Shown: one piece after another, positions 44,748-56,199 of the stretch
How positions within the stretch are numbered: position 1 is the first letter of the stretch
Layout: each line of letters starts with the position of its first letter
Source of the DNA: Ditylenchus dipsaci
Taxonomy: Eukaryota > Nematoda > Chromadorea > Rhabditida > Anguinidae
Direction: 5' to 3'
NCBI GenBank assembly: GCA_004194705.1
Contig: SADC01001147.1
Coordinates: 124,001 to 188,000, forward strand
Length of the DNA stretch: 64,000 nt
The notes under the pieces: model-generated
Told to the model about the DNA's origin: nothing
What the model saw: only the letters and a program-made list of their open reading frames with translations
Database searches by the model: none
Position numbers and translations under genes: made by a program

Positions 44748-45173
44748 CAGTCGAACCTCTCTATAGTGTACACCCAAAAGTTCGTTCCCGCCTAGGGTCC
44801 GACACTTTTTTTAGCTCGATTTTCAATTTTTTTTGCTGATTCTTTTTTCACAGTCTGGCCGCAAATATCGTAAGGATTCCGATTTTGCCGATCGTTTTTC
44901 ATTTGTCTATATATTTTTTCTCTAAAAAAGCAAAACCTCCATATAGTGTACACCACTTTGAAAATAAGATGTACACTATTGGGAGGTTTTGCTTTTTTAG
45001 AGAAAAAATATATAGACAAATGAAAAACGATCGGCAAATCGGAATCCTTACGATATTTGCGGCCAGACTGTGAAAAAGAATCAGCAAAAAAAATTGAAAA
45101 TCGAGCTAAAAAAAGTGTCGGACCCTAGGCGAGAACGAACTTTTGGGGTGTACACTATAGAGAGGTTCGACTG
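44748..45173. mobile_element. pogo-like palindrome, TATAGTGTACACC subtype
   Basis: CAGTCGAACCTCTCTATAGTG and CACTATAGAGAGGTTCGACTG are flanked by TA. The arms carry CCGCCTAGGGTCCGACAC and CAGTCTGGCCGCAAATATCG as in 542-1757, but the tip-adjacent word has changed from ATAGTGGCACC to ATAGTGTACACC, consistently in both arms and at the centre. Confidence 0.88.
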
Positions 45174-45419
45174 TAGTTGATTTGCATGTGAAAGTGTTTT
45201 TACAGCTCGGAACCCCTTAAAATTCCACTAAAGACATCAAAAAATGACGCTACTGGAATATATTCACCCACCCCCTCCCCAAAAAAGCTGCTGGAATATG
45301 GTCCAAGAAAGTAGGTCCGTGAAAAAAAAATTAAAAAATTAGCCTTAGTCCCCCTGTGGTTTTTTAAATTTAAATTATAAAAAGCCGCCTAAATTAGGGG
45401 GTCACCTAATTTAGGGGTA

Positions 45420-45604
45420 CAGTCCACTCTCGATACAGTGTAGCTCGCGGGATCGGAAAAATATACACTATATCGAGGGTTACACTATATCGTGGGTACA
45501 CTGTAAGCCAGTTTGGCTTAGAGCTGACTAAATGAGGTTTAAAAAATATACACTATATCGAGATCTACACTATATCGAGGGTACACTGTATCGAGAGTTG
45601 ACTG
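45420..45604. mobile_element. pogo-like palindrome CAGTCCACTCTCGATACAG
   Basis: CAGTCCACTCTCGATACAGTG is mirrored by CACTGTATCGAGAGTTGACTG, with TA flanks. Repeated ACACTATATCGAGGG units fill the interior. Confidence 0.8.
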
Positions 45605-45658
45605 TACCCTAAAATAGGCAGATTTAGGGCGTCTTTTCCACCCCCAAATCACCTTAAT

Positions 45659-45856
45659 TAAAAGACCATGGTTTTTGCGCGCAGAGGCATGTGCAAAATT
45701 TGAATTGGCGGGGGACACTTCTTTTTCGTCTCTCACTATACTCTTTGGAGTCGTTCGAAATGACTCATTAGAGTATAGTGAGAGGCGAAAGAAGTGTCCC
45801 CCGCCAATTCAAATTTGCACATGCCTCTGCGCGCAAAAACCATGGTCCTTTAAAGG
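45659..45856. mobile_element. TTAAAAGACCATGG palindrome
   Basis: AGACCATGGTTTTTGCGCGC, GCATGTGCAAAATTTGAATTG and GGGGGACACTTCTTTTTCGTC are mirrored around TCGTTCGAAATGACTC. The layout parallels 27749-27948 with a different outer word. Confidence 0.9.
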
Positions 45857-46090
45857 GCTTGACCTCTTCCTACTCGATGGTCCCCGCCAATTCAAAAATT
45901 TTCCCTTGATCATTGGACTTCTGTACGGGTTTTTCCGCTAGGTTTCTAACAGAACTAAGCCTAAAATTTGATTTCAGGCCTAGTTTTGATAGAAACGTGG
46001 CGGAAAAATCCGTACAGAAGTCCAGTGATCGAGGAAAAATTTTTGAATTGGCGGGGACCACCGAGTAGGAAGAGGTCAGGCCCTTTAAAG
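45857..46090. mobile_element. GGGCTTGACCTCTTCCTACTCG palindrome
   Basis: It directly abuts the preceding element. CTTGACCTCTTCCTACTCG, CCCCGCCAATTCAAAAATTTTC and GACTTCTGTACGGGTTTTTCC are mirrored; it ends GGCCCTTTAAAG. Confidence 0.85.
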
Positions 46091-46204
46091 GGGCATGCCC
46101 GTGCGTTTCAAAAAGTTAAGGCGGGACCAGCAACTTTTTTTTTGAATCGTTCTATTTTTCACTCGTTTTGCGTCAAATCTAATATAAATGACCCTATACT
46201 ACTA

Positions 46205-46379
46205 CAGTCGAGTCGCGATATAACGCGACGCCGATATAAGGCGACCCTTGATATAACGCGACCTTTAAATAATCCCAGCAAAAAGAAGCAGTCAATTTTA
46301 CCTTTGATATAACGCGACCCCTGATATACCGCGACCTTTTTACGGTCCCGAGGGGTCGCGTTATATCAAGACTCGGCTG
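46205..46379. mobile_element. pogo-like palindrome CAGTCGAGTCGCGATATAACG
   Basis: CAGTCGAGTCGCGATATAACG faces CGTTATATCAAGACTCGGCTG, TA-flanked. Internal GATATAACGCGACC units repeat three times. Confidence 0.85.
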
Positions 46380-46476
46380 TATTAAAAGGAGAAAATCTCA
46401 TACCTATAAGAGACCTCGCAGATAAGGTAAAGTTATCGTTTGTCTGTTTTGAGGAGCGTAACTAATAGAGGTTATA

Positions 46477-46698
46477 CAGGGTGTCCACAAAAACTGGTGC
46501 AATTTTTGAATTTTCGTTCAATTTTTTATAATTCTTTTGTCGCATTTCTTGTCATTTCCGTATGTGTTCAGAATGTTCCAATGTTTCCTATCTTTCAACA
46601 TCGTCCAAGAGACGTTAAAACACGAAAAAGCCCAATCCCGGCGGGGAGGGGAAACCTTGGACGAATTTTTTTTGCACCAGTTTTTGTGGGACACCCTG
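46477..46698. mobile_element. mariner-type miniature element CAGGGTGTCCACAAAAAC
   Basis: CAGGGTGTCCACAAAAACTGG faces CCAGTTTTTGTGGGACACCCTG with TA on both sides. Only about 25 bp of each end is clearly paired. The next base after the right TA begins another CAGTCAACCACTGATTTAG end. Confidence 0.8.
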
Positions 46699-46704
46699 TA
46701 CAGT

Positions 46705-47580
46705 CAACCACTGATTTAGTGAACTCCTAGAACTAATTTTTTGGTTTCAAGGAAGAGGACTATTGATCCCTTATACTCGCTAATGTGAGGTTAGATTGTA
46801 CCCTATATTGACTACAGTACTTGTACTTCTACAAGCCGAATATCACGAAGATAAATACATTTTCAAAATATTATGTAAAATTTTTAACGAACACCCTTTA
46901 TGGTTTTTCGGGATGCTACATTTATGATTTTATATGTTAAACAAAACTCATTTTTACACGAGTACCGTAAAAGGCATTTTAGATAATGAAGCCAGAAGAT
47001 AATATAGTAAAAAAATTAACTGCAAAAAATCGGAAAACTTGCCTGTTTGTTGAGACACCTAGGTGGGTGCGAAACTTGATTAAATTTTTGTTTTTTCTAA
47101 AACAGAACCCACTAATAAGGTTAGAAAAGCAAGCCACCGCAGAAAATAAAAAAGCACTTTTAATCAGTCTCCAGCGATTAGGTTTACTGATCTTGGTCAA
47201 TCTGTGGGAATCACAGGAAGAACCATCGAATAGATTTATATAACAACAAAAAAGATTAGTTGAACTATATAAAAAGTTTAAGAGCATCAGCAGTTAAAGA
47301 TAATTTGCATAGAAAGAAGAGAGGGACACAAGCAAAGACAGGAAATTTAATAAATGTGATTTATGGAAAATTGAGTTGCTTTTATTCAAGTTGGTGCTGC
47401 ATGACTTCCTTTATTATAACACTTTTACAAATACTACTGCAAAAAATTATTAATTTATAAAATCTTAGCCCTGGGTTATACCAGCGGACGATAGGACGGA
47501 TTTAAAATTATTCTCAGATAGGTTTTCGGTGTATTTACTGCCGTTTTTTGAAATACAGTGGCACAAGAAATCACATTTTT
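46705..47580. other. no gene recognised
   Basis: A lone pogo-like left end at 46701 and AT-rich sequence. Open frames at 46986-47243 and 47260-47460 are Lys-rich and give no recognisable family. Confidence 0.35.
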
Positions 47581-47583
47581 GTT

Positions 47584-48439
47584 TTAACCCTAGGACGACC
47601 ACGTTAAAATGGTCGCCACTGTCCACGCTGACCACTTTGTAGTTACCGATAAATAGAGTGAATACGGTATTATAAGAAAATTCCATTTTCAAGCAGAATT
47701 TTGTTATCTTTTGTAATACAGGGTGTCCCAAAAAATTCCCCCGATTTAAAACGCCATAACTTCTTGCTCAGACGCAATACCGAGAAACGGTTTTTTGAAA
47801 TCATATTGTCTCTAGCCGAGCTCGAGATTGGTATATAATGTCAAAAACACGATTTTCGGTTGGTCTCCCTGGGGTTTGGGTCCATCCCATACAAAGGCCA
47901 TCCACAGGCTAGGACCCAAACCACAGGGGGACCAAGCAAAAATCGTGTTTTTGACATTATATACCAATCGCGAGCGCGGCTTGAGACAAGATGATTTCAA
48001 AAACCGTTTCTCGATATTGCGTCTGAACAAAAAGTTATGGCGTTTTTAAATCGGGGAATTTTTCGGGACACCCTGTACTTTTTTTTTGTGTGGGTTTCGC
48101 AAAAGTCATATTATACGTTTATTGTAACCCATCGAAAAAACTAATAATAAAAGAATAATTAGACTGATTGAGTTTGCAACCCACCACTTTTTCAAATTAT
48201 ATTCATACATAATGACCACAATATGGTCAACGTGGTCAGCAGCCTATGTCACTATAAACGAAGTTATATTTCAGCCGGGTCGTATCCTCTCAGTCCGCAA
48301 ATATCTCGTTTTTGTAGCTGAGATCGATACCTTCCTAGATTGTCATACCTTTTTTCTAAATGTGTATTATGAACGGAGAATCAAGCTTTCCAAATATGAC
48401 ATGACCACTTTGTGGTCAACGAGGTCGTCCTAGGGTTAA
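47584..48439. mobile_element. AACCCTAGGACGACCACGTT foldback hosting a mariner-type element
   Basis: TTTTAACCCTAGGACGACC is mirrored by GGTCGTCCTAGGGTTAAAA. The element at 47719-48075 is inserted in the left half. Related to 13612-14214. A run of about 24 G follows at once (48441-48464). Confidence 0.8.
47719..48075. mobile_element. mariner-type palindrome CAGGGTGTCCCAAAAAATTCC
   Basis: CAGGGTGTCCCAAAAAATTCC faces GGAATTTTTCGGGACACCCTG, TA-flanked. The arms contain AACGCCATAACTTCTTGCTC and CGAGAAACGGTTTTTTGAAATC. The inner palindrome has GGTATATAATGTCAAAAACACG and AACCACAGGGGGACCAAGC. A detached half of the core recurs at 48780-48860. Confidence 0.9.
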
Positions 48440-48464
48440 AAGGGGGGGGGGGGGGGGGGGGGGG

Positions 48465-50140
48465 AAGGTGGGAATTTCCTATACGCATCGCCTTAGGTCA
48501 CAGGTTCGACTACCACTGGCTGTAAACCATATTTTTTTTTCTTCTATTTACAAGTTTAGTGTCAAAATGACCCTCACACTCTTGCCTATCCAAAAAGACC
48601 ATCAGCACAGGCTTTTACACCTACCGGAGCTTGTAACTAGTCTAAAATAGGCCAAATTTCCGAAAATCGATGGTTTTCGGGGTTTTTCTTTGACTGGTTT
48701 CACTGAAAATTTGTGACTTTTTTCTACAAGTCAGAAGTTTCATACACCAAAATGTAGCCAAGACTCTTGGATAGCCTAGACCCGAACCACAGGGGGTAAC
48801 AAGCAAAAATCGTGTTTTTGACATTATATACCAAATGAATTTGCGGCTCAGGGGAAGCCGAATGCGAAAACCCGTTTGTCAAAGTTGCGTCAAAACAAAA
48901 AGGGTACTAATCTACTTGAGGCGTCCATAGTGGCATTAGGCGTCTAAGATGAGTATATGCGTTCAATGTAAAATCGGGTGTTCACAGGACTCACATAAAA
49001 ATTTTAGGCGTCTAAAAAATAAATAAGGCGTCCAATGTTTTTAAAGGCAATTTTAAAATTTAACATCATAATGGTCCATTGAAGGGCGGGGGGGGGGCGA
49101 AAGCTGTTAAGGAGATAGTCTCGACACGAAAGATTAATACTAGTTTTTTAAATGTGGTTCTAGAGCCATATTTTGTCGACAACTCGGTGTTGCGATCTCA
49201 GACAAACTTGTGCAGAATAAAAAATTGATTAGCATATCAACATCAGAACTTCTAAACTATTTCAAATAATGCCCTAAAAATTAAAATGCGTAGAAAAGAC
49301 TAATCAACCTTTTTTCGATGGCTTTTTCCCCTTTTCCATTTCGGTTTTTAAAGCATTTTTGAAGGAATTTAGAAATTCCGATATTGATGATGCTAATCCT
49401 TTTCAGGGTATCCAAGTACCCTTCTATCTTAGTTTACCTTGGTCCCCCAAGGCAAAAAGTCAAAATTTAGTCAATTTTTTTTATGAAAAGTGCTTTCCCA
49501 CTTGTTTTTTCGACTTTTCTATCGTTTTCAACATCTAAAACGTGCTTAGATATTGTTAAAACAAGTTTTTGGCTCCTGTGAAATAATGTACTTTAGACGA
49601 AAGATTCAACACTATATACCAGTGCAAGAAAATTTAAAAAATTACAATAAAAATCAAAAAGAAAAAAACTAAAAAAAACACTGGTAAAATTCAGACTTGT
49701 AAGGGTGCACTTCAGTTACCACCAAAAATCGAAATTTTAAAACATGAAACAAAAACGACGAAACCTTCCTATTTCATATATTTATCAGAGTAATATTTTC
49801 TAAGAGCTTATCGACCAAACCACCAAATATTTCGTTTTTAGGAGAGGGCATTTAAAATTTCAAGATTTTTTTTATTGAAACATTATGCATTGCTTGGATT
49901 TATCTTACAGGTGATTTATTGTTTTAATCTTTAACTTTCCTGCTCTCCGCCTATGACCACAAACAAATTTGAAAAGTTTCCAAATTTAGGTGTCAGGGTT
50001 ATGTTGATGAGTGAAGGTTTGTGTTCCTTTTCTTCTTGTTATACTTTTATTCGCCCACCAGCCAAACACAAAAAATGCATGCACACAGACACAAATTCTG
50101 ATATTCATTGATTTTCCTTTAGTTTTCATCATGCATAAGA
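48465..50140. other. gene-free stretch with fragments of repeats
   Basis: A tRNA-like GGTCACAGGTTCGACTACC occurs near 48490. The half core of 47719-48075 is at 48780-48860, and several AAGGCGTCYAA units lie near 48920-49040. No gene is supported. Confidence 0.4.
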
Positions 50141-51006
50141 TGATGGGAGGACAAGGAGAAGACCTAGAAGAACAAGGAACTCCACAGAAGTAGAAGTTCT
50201 CTCAGCACCTTTCTCTTCCCCACATTTATGGCAGTCAGAGAAGAGGATATTTTGTGCTGTATGAAATCCAATCCAAGCGATTATATTGTAAGGATTCTCT
50301 GAAGTCAATGCCCTCATTTTTAAATCTTGTAAAATGACTCTTTTCTATTTTTGCAAAACCATTGGTTAGTGATGAAAATTCGGACTAAAATTTAAATAAA
50401 AATTACTTTATTTGTTAAAGATGCTCAAACTTTGCAAAAATGTGGATACGTAATTACTGTAATAGAAACCCCGTCTCTAATAGTAATCCACCATCTTCCC
50501 CCCCCCCCCTCCCTAGAAGACGAAACGAAAAATAGTCACTCTCTCACTTTCAAATTTATTTTGTACCTTTTGTAGCTTAGGAAAAGGGCTATCTTCTCTT
50601 ATATTTTTTTGTCACGGTATTGGCTTGGAATAATCAGTACGGTGAAAAATTCGACGAAAAATCCTGGAAGCTGAAATTGGTTCTTTTTCATTAAAATGCT
50701 TATAATCCTGATAAACATAATAAATATCGCAAATGGTAATACACTATTAAAAGCTTACTTTTTTTGGCAATCGAATGGTGCATAATGAGTTGAGATGTGA
50801 GTGGGAAATAAAGTTCCTGCAACGGAAAATATGCTAGACACCCACGGATTCAGGACCTTCTCGAGTACTAAACTTACGAGATCCATATCTCGAAAATTGA
50901 CTATGCTCGCGCCAAATCTGATTGCGCCATCGTGTTCAGCGTAATTAAAATAGAGTTGGAATGTCCGACTTTCCGTCCTCCTGGGGGCTGAGGTCCAGTC
51001 TCTCAA
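50141..51006 (-). CDS. unrecognised multi-exon gene fragment
   Basis: Minus-strand exons with good splice sites: about 50881-51006 encodes SAPRRTESRTFQLYFNYAEH then GAIRFGASIVNFRDMDL and a GTAAGT donor; after a short intron with a TTGCAG acceptor, 50758-50814 encodes ELYFPLTSQLIMHHSIAKK and a GTAAGC donor. A further possible exon with stop lies within 50141-50360 (a hydrophobic end LLGLLLVLPSSYA in one frame). The composition is protein-like and the junctions are in phase, but I do not recognise the family. A membrane or secretory protein is possible; the upstream exons were not found. Confidence 0.4.
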
Positions 51007-51101
51007 AATGTTACTCTTAACCCATTTTTAGCAGAATTTTTAAAAACTCTATATTTTTCAACAATTTTAAACTAATTTTAAAAATTTATAAAAAACTGTC
51101 A

Positions 51102-51235
51102 AATCACTTTATAACACATTGTCAAATTTAAAACTCCGTTCAACACAATAAATATTTAAATGGAAATTTTCGCATTCGTTCAAAAATTTATTTTATCGAG
51201 CGGAATTTAAAATTTGACAGTGTGTTATGAAGTAA
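51102..51235. repeat. palindrome CATTGTCAAATTTAAAACTCCG
   Basis: ACACATTGTCAAATTTAAAAC faces AATTTAAAATTTGACAGTGTG. ACACAATAAATATTTAAATG matches the ends of 28168-28714. Confidence 0.7.
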
Positions 51236-51239
51236 CATG

Positions 51240-52265
51240 ACAGTTTTACAAGCAAATCAACCATGCTGGACACGATTCCGGTGTCAAAATTGAGGTTTCA
51301 CTGAGCAGAATAAAAGTTTTACGTTAAAAATACTTTTCAGTTTTCTCGGTTATTAACATAAAATGGCTGTTTTCTCAGTTGTTTCCTACCCCTTATGCCA
51401 GAACTGCTCGGTTTCTCTTGTAACGCAGATTTTGAGTTTTTTGATAGAACAAAATTAACCACAATCCGGAAATAAATAAATTTTAAGATACAAGCTTTCT
51501 ATTCAAAAATTTTGAATTCTGAAAAAGCGAAGGCTGACAAAGAACTGGTCACAAAAGCTTGATTTTACGACATTTATGTACAAAGCAAAATACTTCTAGG
51601 TATCCCTGTTCACGGGCTTTCAAATAGAGCAAAATACTTGTGCGACTTTATCATAATCATAAATAATCTGCCCAAAAGTCTGTTTTTTTCACAAGACTAT
51701 TTCATACAAAACTTTCCTGCAAATAATGAGTTGAATACCGTAAAAAAATTTCTATGGGCTGAGAATCTCAACCTGAGATACAGCTTCTCAAATACAAGGA
51801 GGGGGGGTTAGAGGAAACACGGTAGTTTTGTTTACTAATTTGACTATGTTACGTTCGTACGCTCACCAAGTGTATTATACAACCCTTGTAGTCCCGATCA
51901 GTCGGATAACCTGAAGTCCACCTGTATAGGCTGGATAAATAATATTTAGTCAAATCTACGAATAAATGATGCCATCATACGTAAAATCGTGTCAGAAGTT
52001 TGGTTTGTTAAGACCAAACGGATGTTGGTCGTAAATTCTCTAATAGGCCGACATGGCGGGTTATTTTGAAAATGAAATAATTTTAGACAAGTTGACAAGC
52101 TTTTTTATCACTTAAAGTGAAATTTTTTAAACTTGGCAGAATGAGGAATGGCAACTTCCCGAATTTGGGTGTCCTCGGTTAGATAACTTCCGAGGTCTGT
52201 AGCTCAAAAGTGAAACACAAAAGGAGCAGAACTAACCGCGCTATCGTGTTCAGCGTATCGTGAAG
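51240..52265. other. no gene recognised
   Basis: AT-rich. A half ACCGTAT end occurs near 51815 (GAGGAAACACGGTAG). Nothing else is supported. Confidence 0.35.
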
Positions 52266-52267
52266 AG

Positions 52268-52494
52268 GGTACAACTCAGGGCTCCCAGATGTCCTTATTT
52301 ATAAGATTTGTCCTTATTTTGAGATTCCAAATCTTATTATTTTTTGAAATTTTTAGTCGAAACCTTATTTTTTAGCAGCAAAAGAGCAATAAGCACTGGA
52401 TAAAATAGCAAATTTTGAGAAAATACCGTAAAATGTCCTTATTTCGATCAAATGTGCTTATTGTTTTAAAAATATCTGGGAGCCCTGGTATAAA
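52268..52494. mobile_element. hAT-like element CAGGGCTCCCAGATGTCC
   Basis: CAGGGCTCCCAGATGTCCTTA is mirrored by ATATCTGGGAGCCCTG. Flanking octamers GTACAACT and GTATAAAT match at six of eight positions, consistent with an aged 8-bp duplication. Family of 16316-16519. Confidence 0.65.
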
Positions 52495-53025
52495 TGCAAT
52501 AAACTGGCATACCTAAAATCCGCCATCGAACTCTTAGTACGGGTTCAGGTCCAAAATTACAGAAATCGCTGCAAATTTGCATTACTAAAAAATATTTTCA
52601 TAAAGCAAATTGTCTGGAAAACGCTTGAAAATTGTCTTTGTCTTGTAAAATTTTAGTTATTTGCATAGTCTGCACATTGTGCGCACCTGTTAGCTAACAG
52701 CATAATTATTGGTCTAATAGTTTTTTTCAGAATATTTTTTTCAGCACTTTATTTCTTTTCATACCAACCATTTGTGTTGCTTTGTTTTTTATGCTTGTTG
52801 TCAAATGTCATATCTACCACGCAATTTTGTCCCTTTATCAAATAGTGAATCATTTTTTGTAAGACCAATGGTAAATTCCTTTTAAATTTCTTAAAGAAAA
52901 ATGCAATTTCTGTGCTTTTTATCAGCCTTCCCTGCATTCACTACTTGGCTATTTATCTTTTTTGCTGCTTGTGTTCATTATTTAAATCCTGCAATTTTCA
53001 AAGCTATATTTTATTTTCGCTGTTG

Positions 53026-53039
53026 CTTTTCAGGTTCCA
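53026..53039 (+). promoter_or_regulatory. splice acceptor just before the MFSD10-like start codon
   Basis: TGCTTTTCAG followed by GTTCCA and then ATG. An acceptor only six bases before the start, with no in-frame upstream exon seen, fits either a 5' UTR intron or a spliced-leader trans-splice site as in nematodes. Confidence 0.4.
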
Positions 53040-56000
53040 ATGGTGGGAGATTTGCCTGGAAGTGGGCGAAAGCTTTTTATTCTAATTTTGGTGCTGACAC
53101 TTGACTTGCTTTCTTTCACGTGTATTCTGCCTTTGTTTCCTTCAATCATTGAGTATTACAGTCGACAAGCTCGATTGCCGGAGGTTAGGATATAAATATT
53201 TAAACTAGTTAAAACCTGGTAGCTAGCTTACTGTTATTACCACCCCCTTAAGAACCCATGGCTAAACTTCACTATATCGATGTGCCAGAAAAGTGGTTAA
53301 AGTGGCCCTAAAAACACGTTTTCTATCGTTTCCGCGGCCTAAAATTGTCTTAGGAGTGGTTGAAACTACTTTCTGGCACATCGCCATAGTGAAATCCGGT
53401 CGAATCTGTCATACAAGTCTTATGTTTACAGGTAATTCTTTGAAAATTTTGAAAAAAAACAACAGGGGGACCAATTTTAAAAACCGGTACCCAATATAAT
53501 ATAAGGCCAAAAAATGTCTAACGCCTTTTTTAGGTTCCAGTACTTTTAGAAAGTTTAAAATTTTTTAAGGTGGGTGGATATTTGCTACTAGGTCAAAAGT
53601 GCAATAAAAGCAACTGTATGCTGAGATGTAGGTCTCTAAAGTTGAGGGAGTTATCCTATTAGTAGAAATCGTCCGATAAGAAGTTGTAGAAAAGGACCAG
53701 ATTTGCCCACTAGTCAACAAATTCCCTCCCCCAGTTTAATATCAAAGCAGCTCACGATTTCTTCGAACCCCCTTACTTATTACAGAATGGCGGAGATGTT
53801 GTGTACGAATATTTTGAGTCATCTGCCAAATGGCTTCAGTCCATTGTCTACGTGCCTGACTTACAACGCTACAATACTGTATTCTTTGCAGGTATTTCAG
53901 GCCAACAACTTTGTGGGTGTTAAAAGTGCCATTTGCAGGAATAATCGGCTCATTGTTCAGCTTTTTGCAGTACTTATCCTCTCCTATTTTGGGTGCCTTA
54001 TCAGATGTTTATGGACGAAAGCCCATTCTTATCCTGTCCATACTTGGCTCTTTGGCCTCCTATTATGTGAGTAAGGCATTATTGAGCGTACTTGTTCGCA
54101 TGTTTTTGTTTTTATTTTGCAGCTTTGGTCCATTGCTGACACTTTTGGAGTGTTTATTGTGTCGAGGATAGTGGGGGGATTGAGCAAAGCTAGTGTTTCC
54201 GTTGCTATTGGTCGGTGTTTGCTAGATGTTTGAGAATTAATTGTGCTATTTTCAGCGGTGGTCACTGACATTTGTCCGATCAGCTCTAGAGGAAAAGGAA
54301 TGGTAAGCTCCTTTTACAAATGAAAATTCGTGTTGAAAGTTAAAAAGTTTTTAGTAGAAACGCGAGCATATTTTTCAAGTGAAACCTTCGTTTATGTATA
54401 CATGTATTTTTTACGATGTTGGTTAAATCTCGATATGAACATCATTTTTTGCGATTTTCGGAGGGTTGAAAACAATAGACTCGGGTCTACTAATAGGTGT
54501 TATATGCAGTAGAATATGTAAGGATGTAGGGGTGCCGAAATTTTCGGAACGCTGAGCTCCTGCCAAAAATTTTCGGCGTTCCGTATTAATCGAAACGCTG
54601 AAATGCCGAAAAATGTACGTTTTCTGGCGAAAAAGTCGAAATCGCCGTGCCGAGCCAACAGCCCTAAAAATGTGTATTCTTTTTTTAGAACATTTTAAAA
54701 ATTCTATATAGTTATCTTAATAGTTTTTTAGGGATTTTAAAAAAAAAATCTAATTAAAAATAGTATTTGGGTAGATAAACAGATTAATATTCTGCTAAAA
54801 ATTGCTCGTTTGGTTAAAATAGTTTTTGTAATTGAGGCCTTTGTTGGGATTGCCTTCTCTTGTGCTTTTATCATTGGTCCAGCTATTGGTGCTTACTTTG
54901 CGGCTAGTGCGGCTGCAGCAGTCAAAGCCACAACTGACAATATAGTCCATTTGAACACAGCTCCAGCCAAATTCGCCTTGTTTGTAACATTCCTAGAACT
55001 GGTGCTTGCGCTGCTTTTCTTACCTGAGACACTCACAAAACCTGTACTTTCACAAACTTTATAATTGCTATTATTAGTGTTTTATAAACTTTCAGAGGAT
55101 GAAATTAAGAGAAATTGTGCAATCCACATACAACTATATCCACCCAAAAGCCCTGTTTGAATTCAAAGTTGTGGGTAAAGAAAACAATAAATTGCTGAGG
55201 TGTTATGGACAGGTGGGTGTTAACAACTAGAATTTTATACTTTATGATGATCAATTTTGTAGATATATTTTTACTATTTATTCCTGTATTCCGGCCTCGA
55301 GTTCACACTTTGCTTCTTGACTCATATAAGGTACTGGATTCATATTAGACCAGCCAACATTTAAAAAATAGGCAAAGTGACCCTAGCTTTTTTTAATAGC
55401 TGAATTGTTTGTAGGTTTCAATATGGGAGCAGTCAACAGGGCAAACTGTATTTGTTTACAGGTGTTTTGATGGTCATTCTCCAGGGTATATTTGCGTGCA
55501 GAGTCCAATAGAATTCCTCTAAATATGTTAATGAATATTTAGGGGGTTTGTTCGTCGCATCCCCTTGGACAGACAGCAGCCAACAGCTTTGCTAGGTTTA
55601 GCTGCAATCACTCCCGCATTCCTGCTAATGAGCATGGCATTCAACGAGACGTTGCTCTACATTTCTCTGGCTTTATTTTCTTGTGGTAAACTATAAACGG
55701 ATAATCTGATTTAAACAAACATGCCCCGATTTTGCAGCCTCAGCCATAGTTGTGCCTTGTTTGACTGTAACTACCTTTTTGGTCTGCGTTAAACTGTAAA
55801 AATAAAACCAATTCAGACACTAGTGTCAGCCCAATGCGATGAATCCAAGAAAGGCAGTTGCATGGGCGTGTTCCGAAGCATTGGTGCCCTTTCCAGAGCC
55901 TGTGGTCCTATTTTCGGTTCTTTAAGTAGTGTTTTAGAACAAAATCATTTTCCTTCCACACCATTTGAGTTTAAGTGTTCTGGCTGATGGGTCCTACAAT

Positions 56001-56094
56001 GTGCTACTTAATTGGTGGAATATTGCTGGTCATTCCATTTTTATTGATGAAGAGGATAAATAATGAAACGAGCAACAGTGTCAAAACAGTATAA
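53040..56094 (+). CDS. MFSD10-like major facilitator transporter
   Basis: Thirteen exons: 53040-53183, 53786-53891, 53939-54066, 54123-54210, 54256-54302, 54837-55043, 55096-55212, 55263-55330, 55415-55485, 55543-55685, 55738-55766, 55817-55925 and 55976-56094 (TAA). Introns are 45-84 bp except two of 602 and 534 bp. The product is about 458 residues, against 455 for human MFSD10. It starts MVGDLPGSGRKLFILILVL with TM1 LDLLSFTCILPLFP. SPILGALSDVYGRKP is the MFS loop 2-3 signature. SRIVGGLSKASVSVAI, YFYYLFLYSGLEFTLCFLTH and KGSCMGVFRSIGALSRACGP match the family's key segments. MFSD10 (TETRAN) is a multi-pass organic anion transporter related to bacterial tetracycline efflux proteins. The join 55485/55543 lacks one base (five G where six keep frame). 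AATAAA at 56176 is the likely poly(A) signal. The 602-bp intron carries a GATGTGCCAGAAA palindrome (53269-53391). Confidence 0.92.
54530..54660. repeat. GCCGAAATTTTCGG repeat in MFSD10 intron 5
   Basis: GGGGTGCCGAAATTTTCGGAACG with repeated AATTTTCGGCGTTCC and AAACGCTGAAATGCCG. It resembles the end-array style of the hAT-type 59476-60263 element, but no target duplication is seen. Confidence 0.4.
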
Positions 56095-56175
56095 AGGTGT
56101 CTAAGTCAGACTAAAAAATGGCCAGGAAGTCAAATGTATTTTTCTTGCCAAAAATGTGTGTATATTTGTGAAGGA

Positions 56176-56181
56176 AATAAA
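56176..56181 (+). terminator. poly(A) signal of the MFSD10-like gene
   Basis: AATAAA, 82 bases after the stop codon, followed by an A-rich tract. Confidence 0.6.
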
Positions 56182-56199
56182 AAAAAATAGTGATCAATT

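Noticed and set aside
46986..47460. Lys-rich open frames as a small nuclear protein gene
   Set aside because: No domain, splice structure or start context supports them; overlapping frames occur on the other strand.
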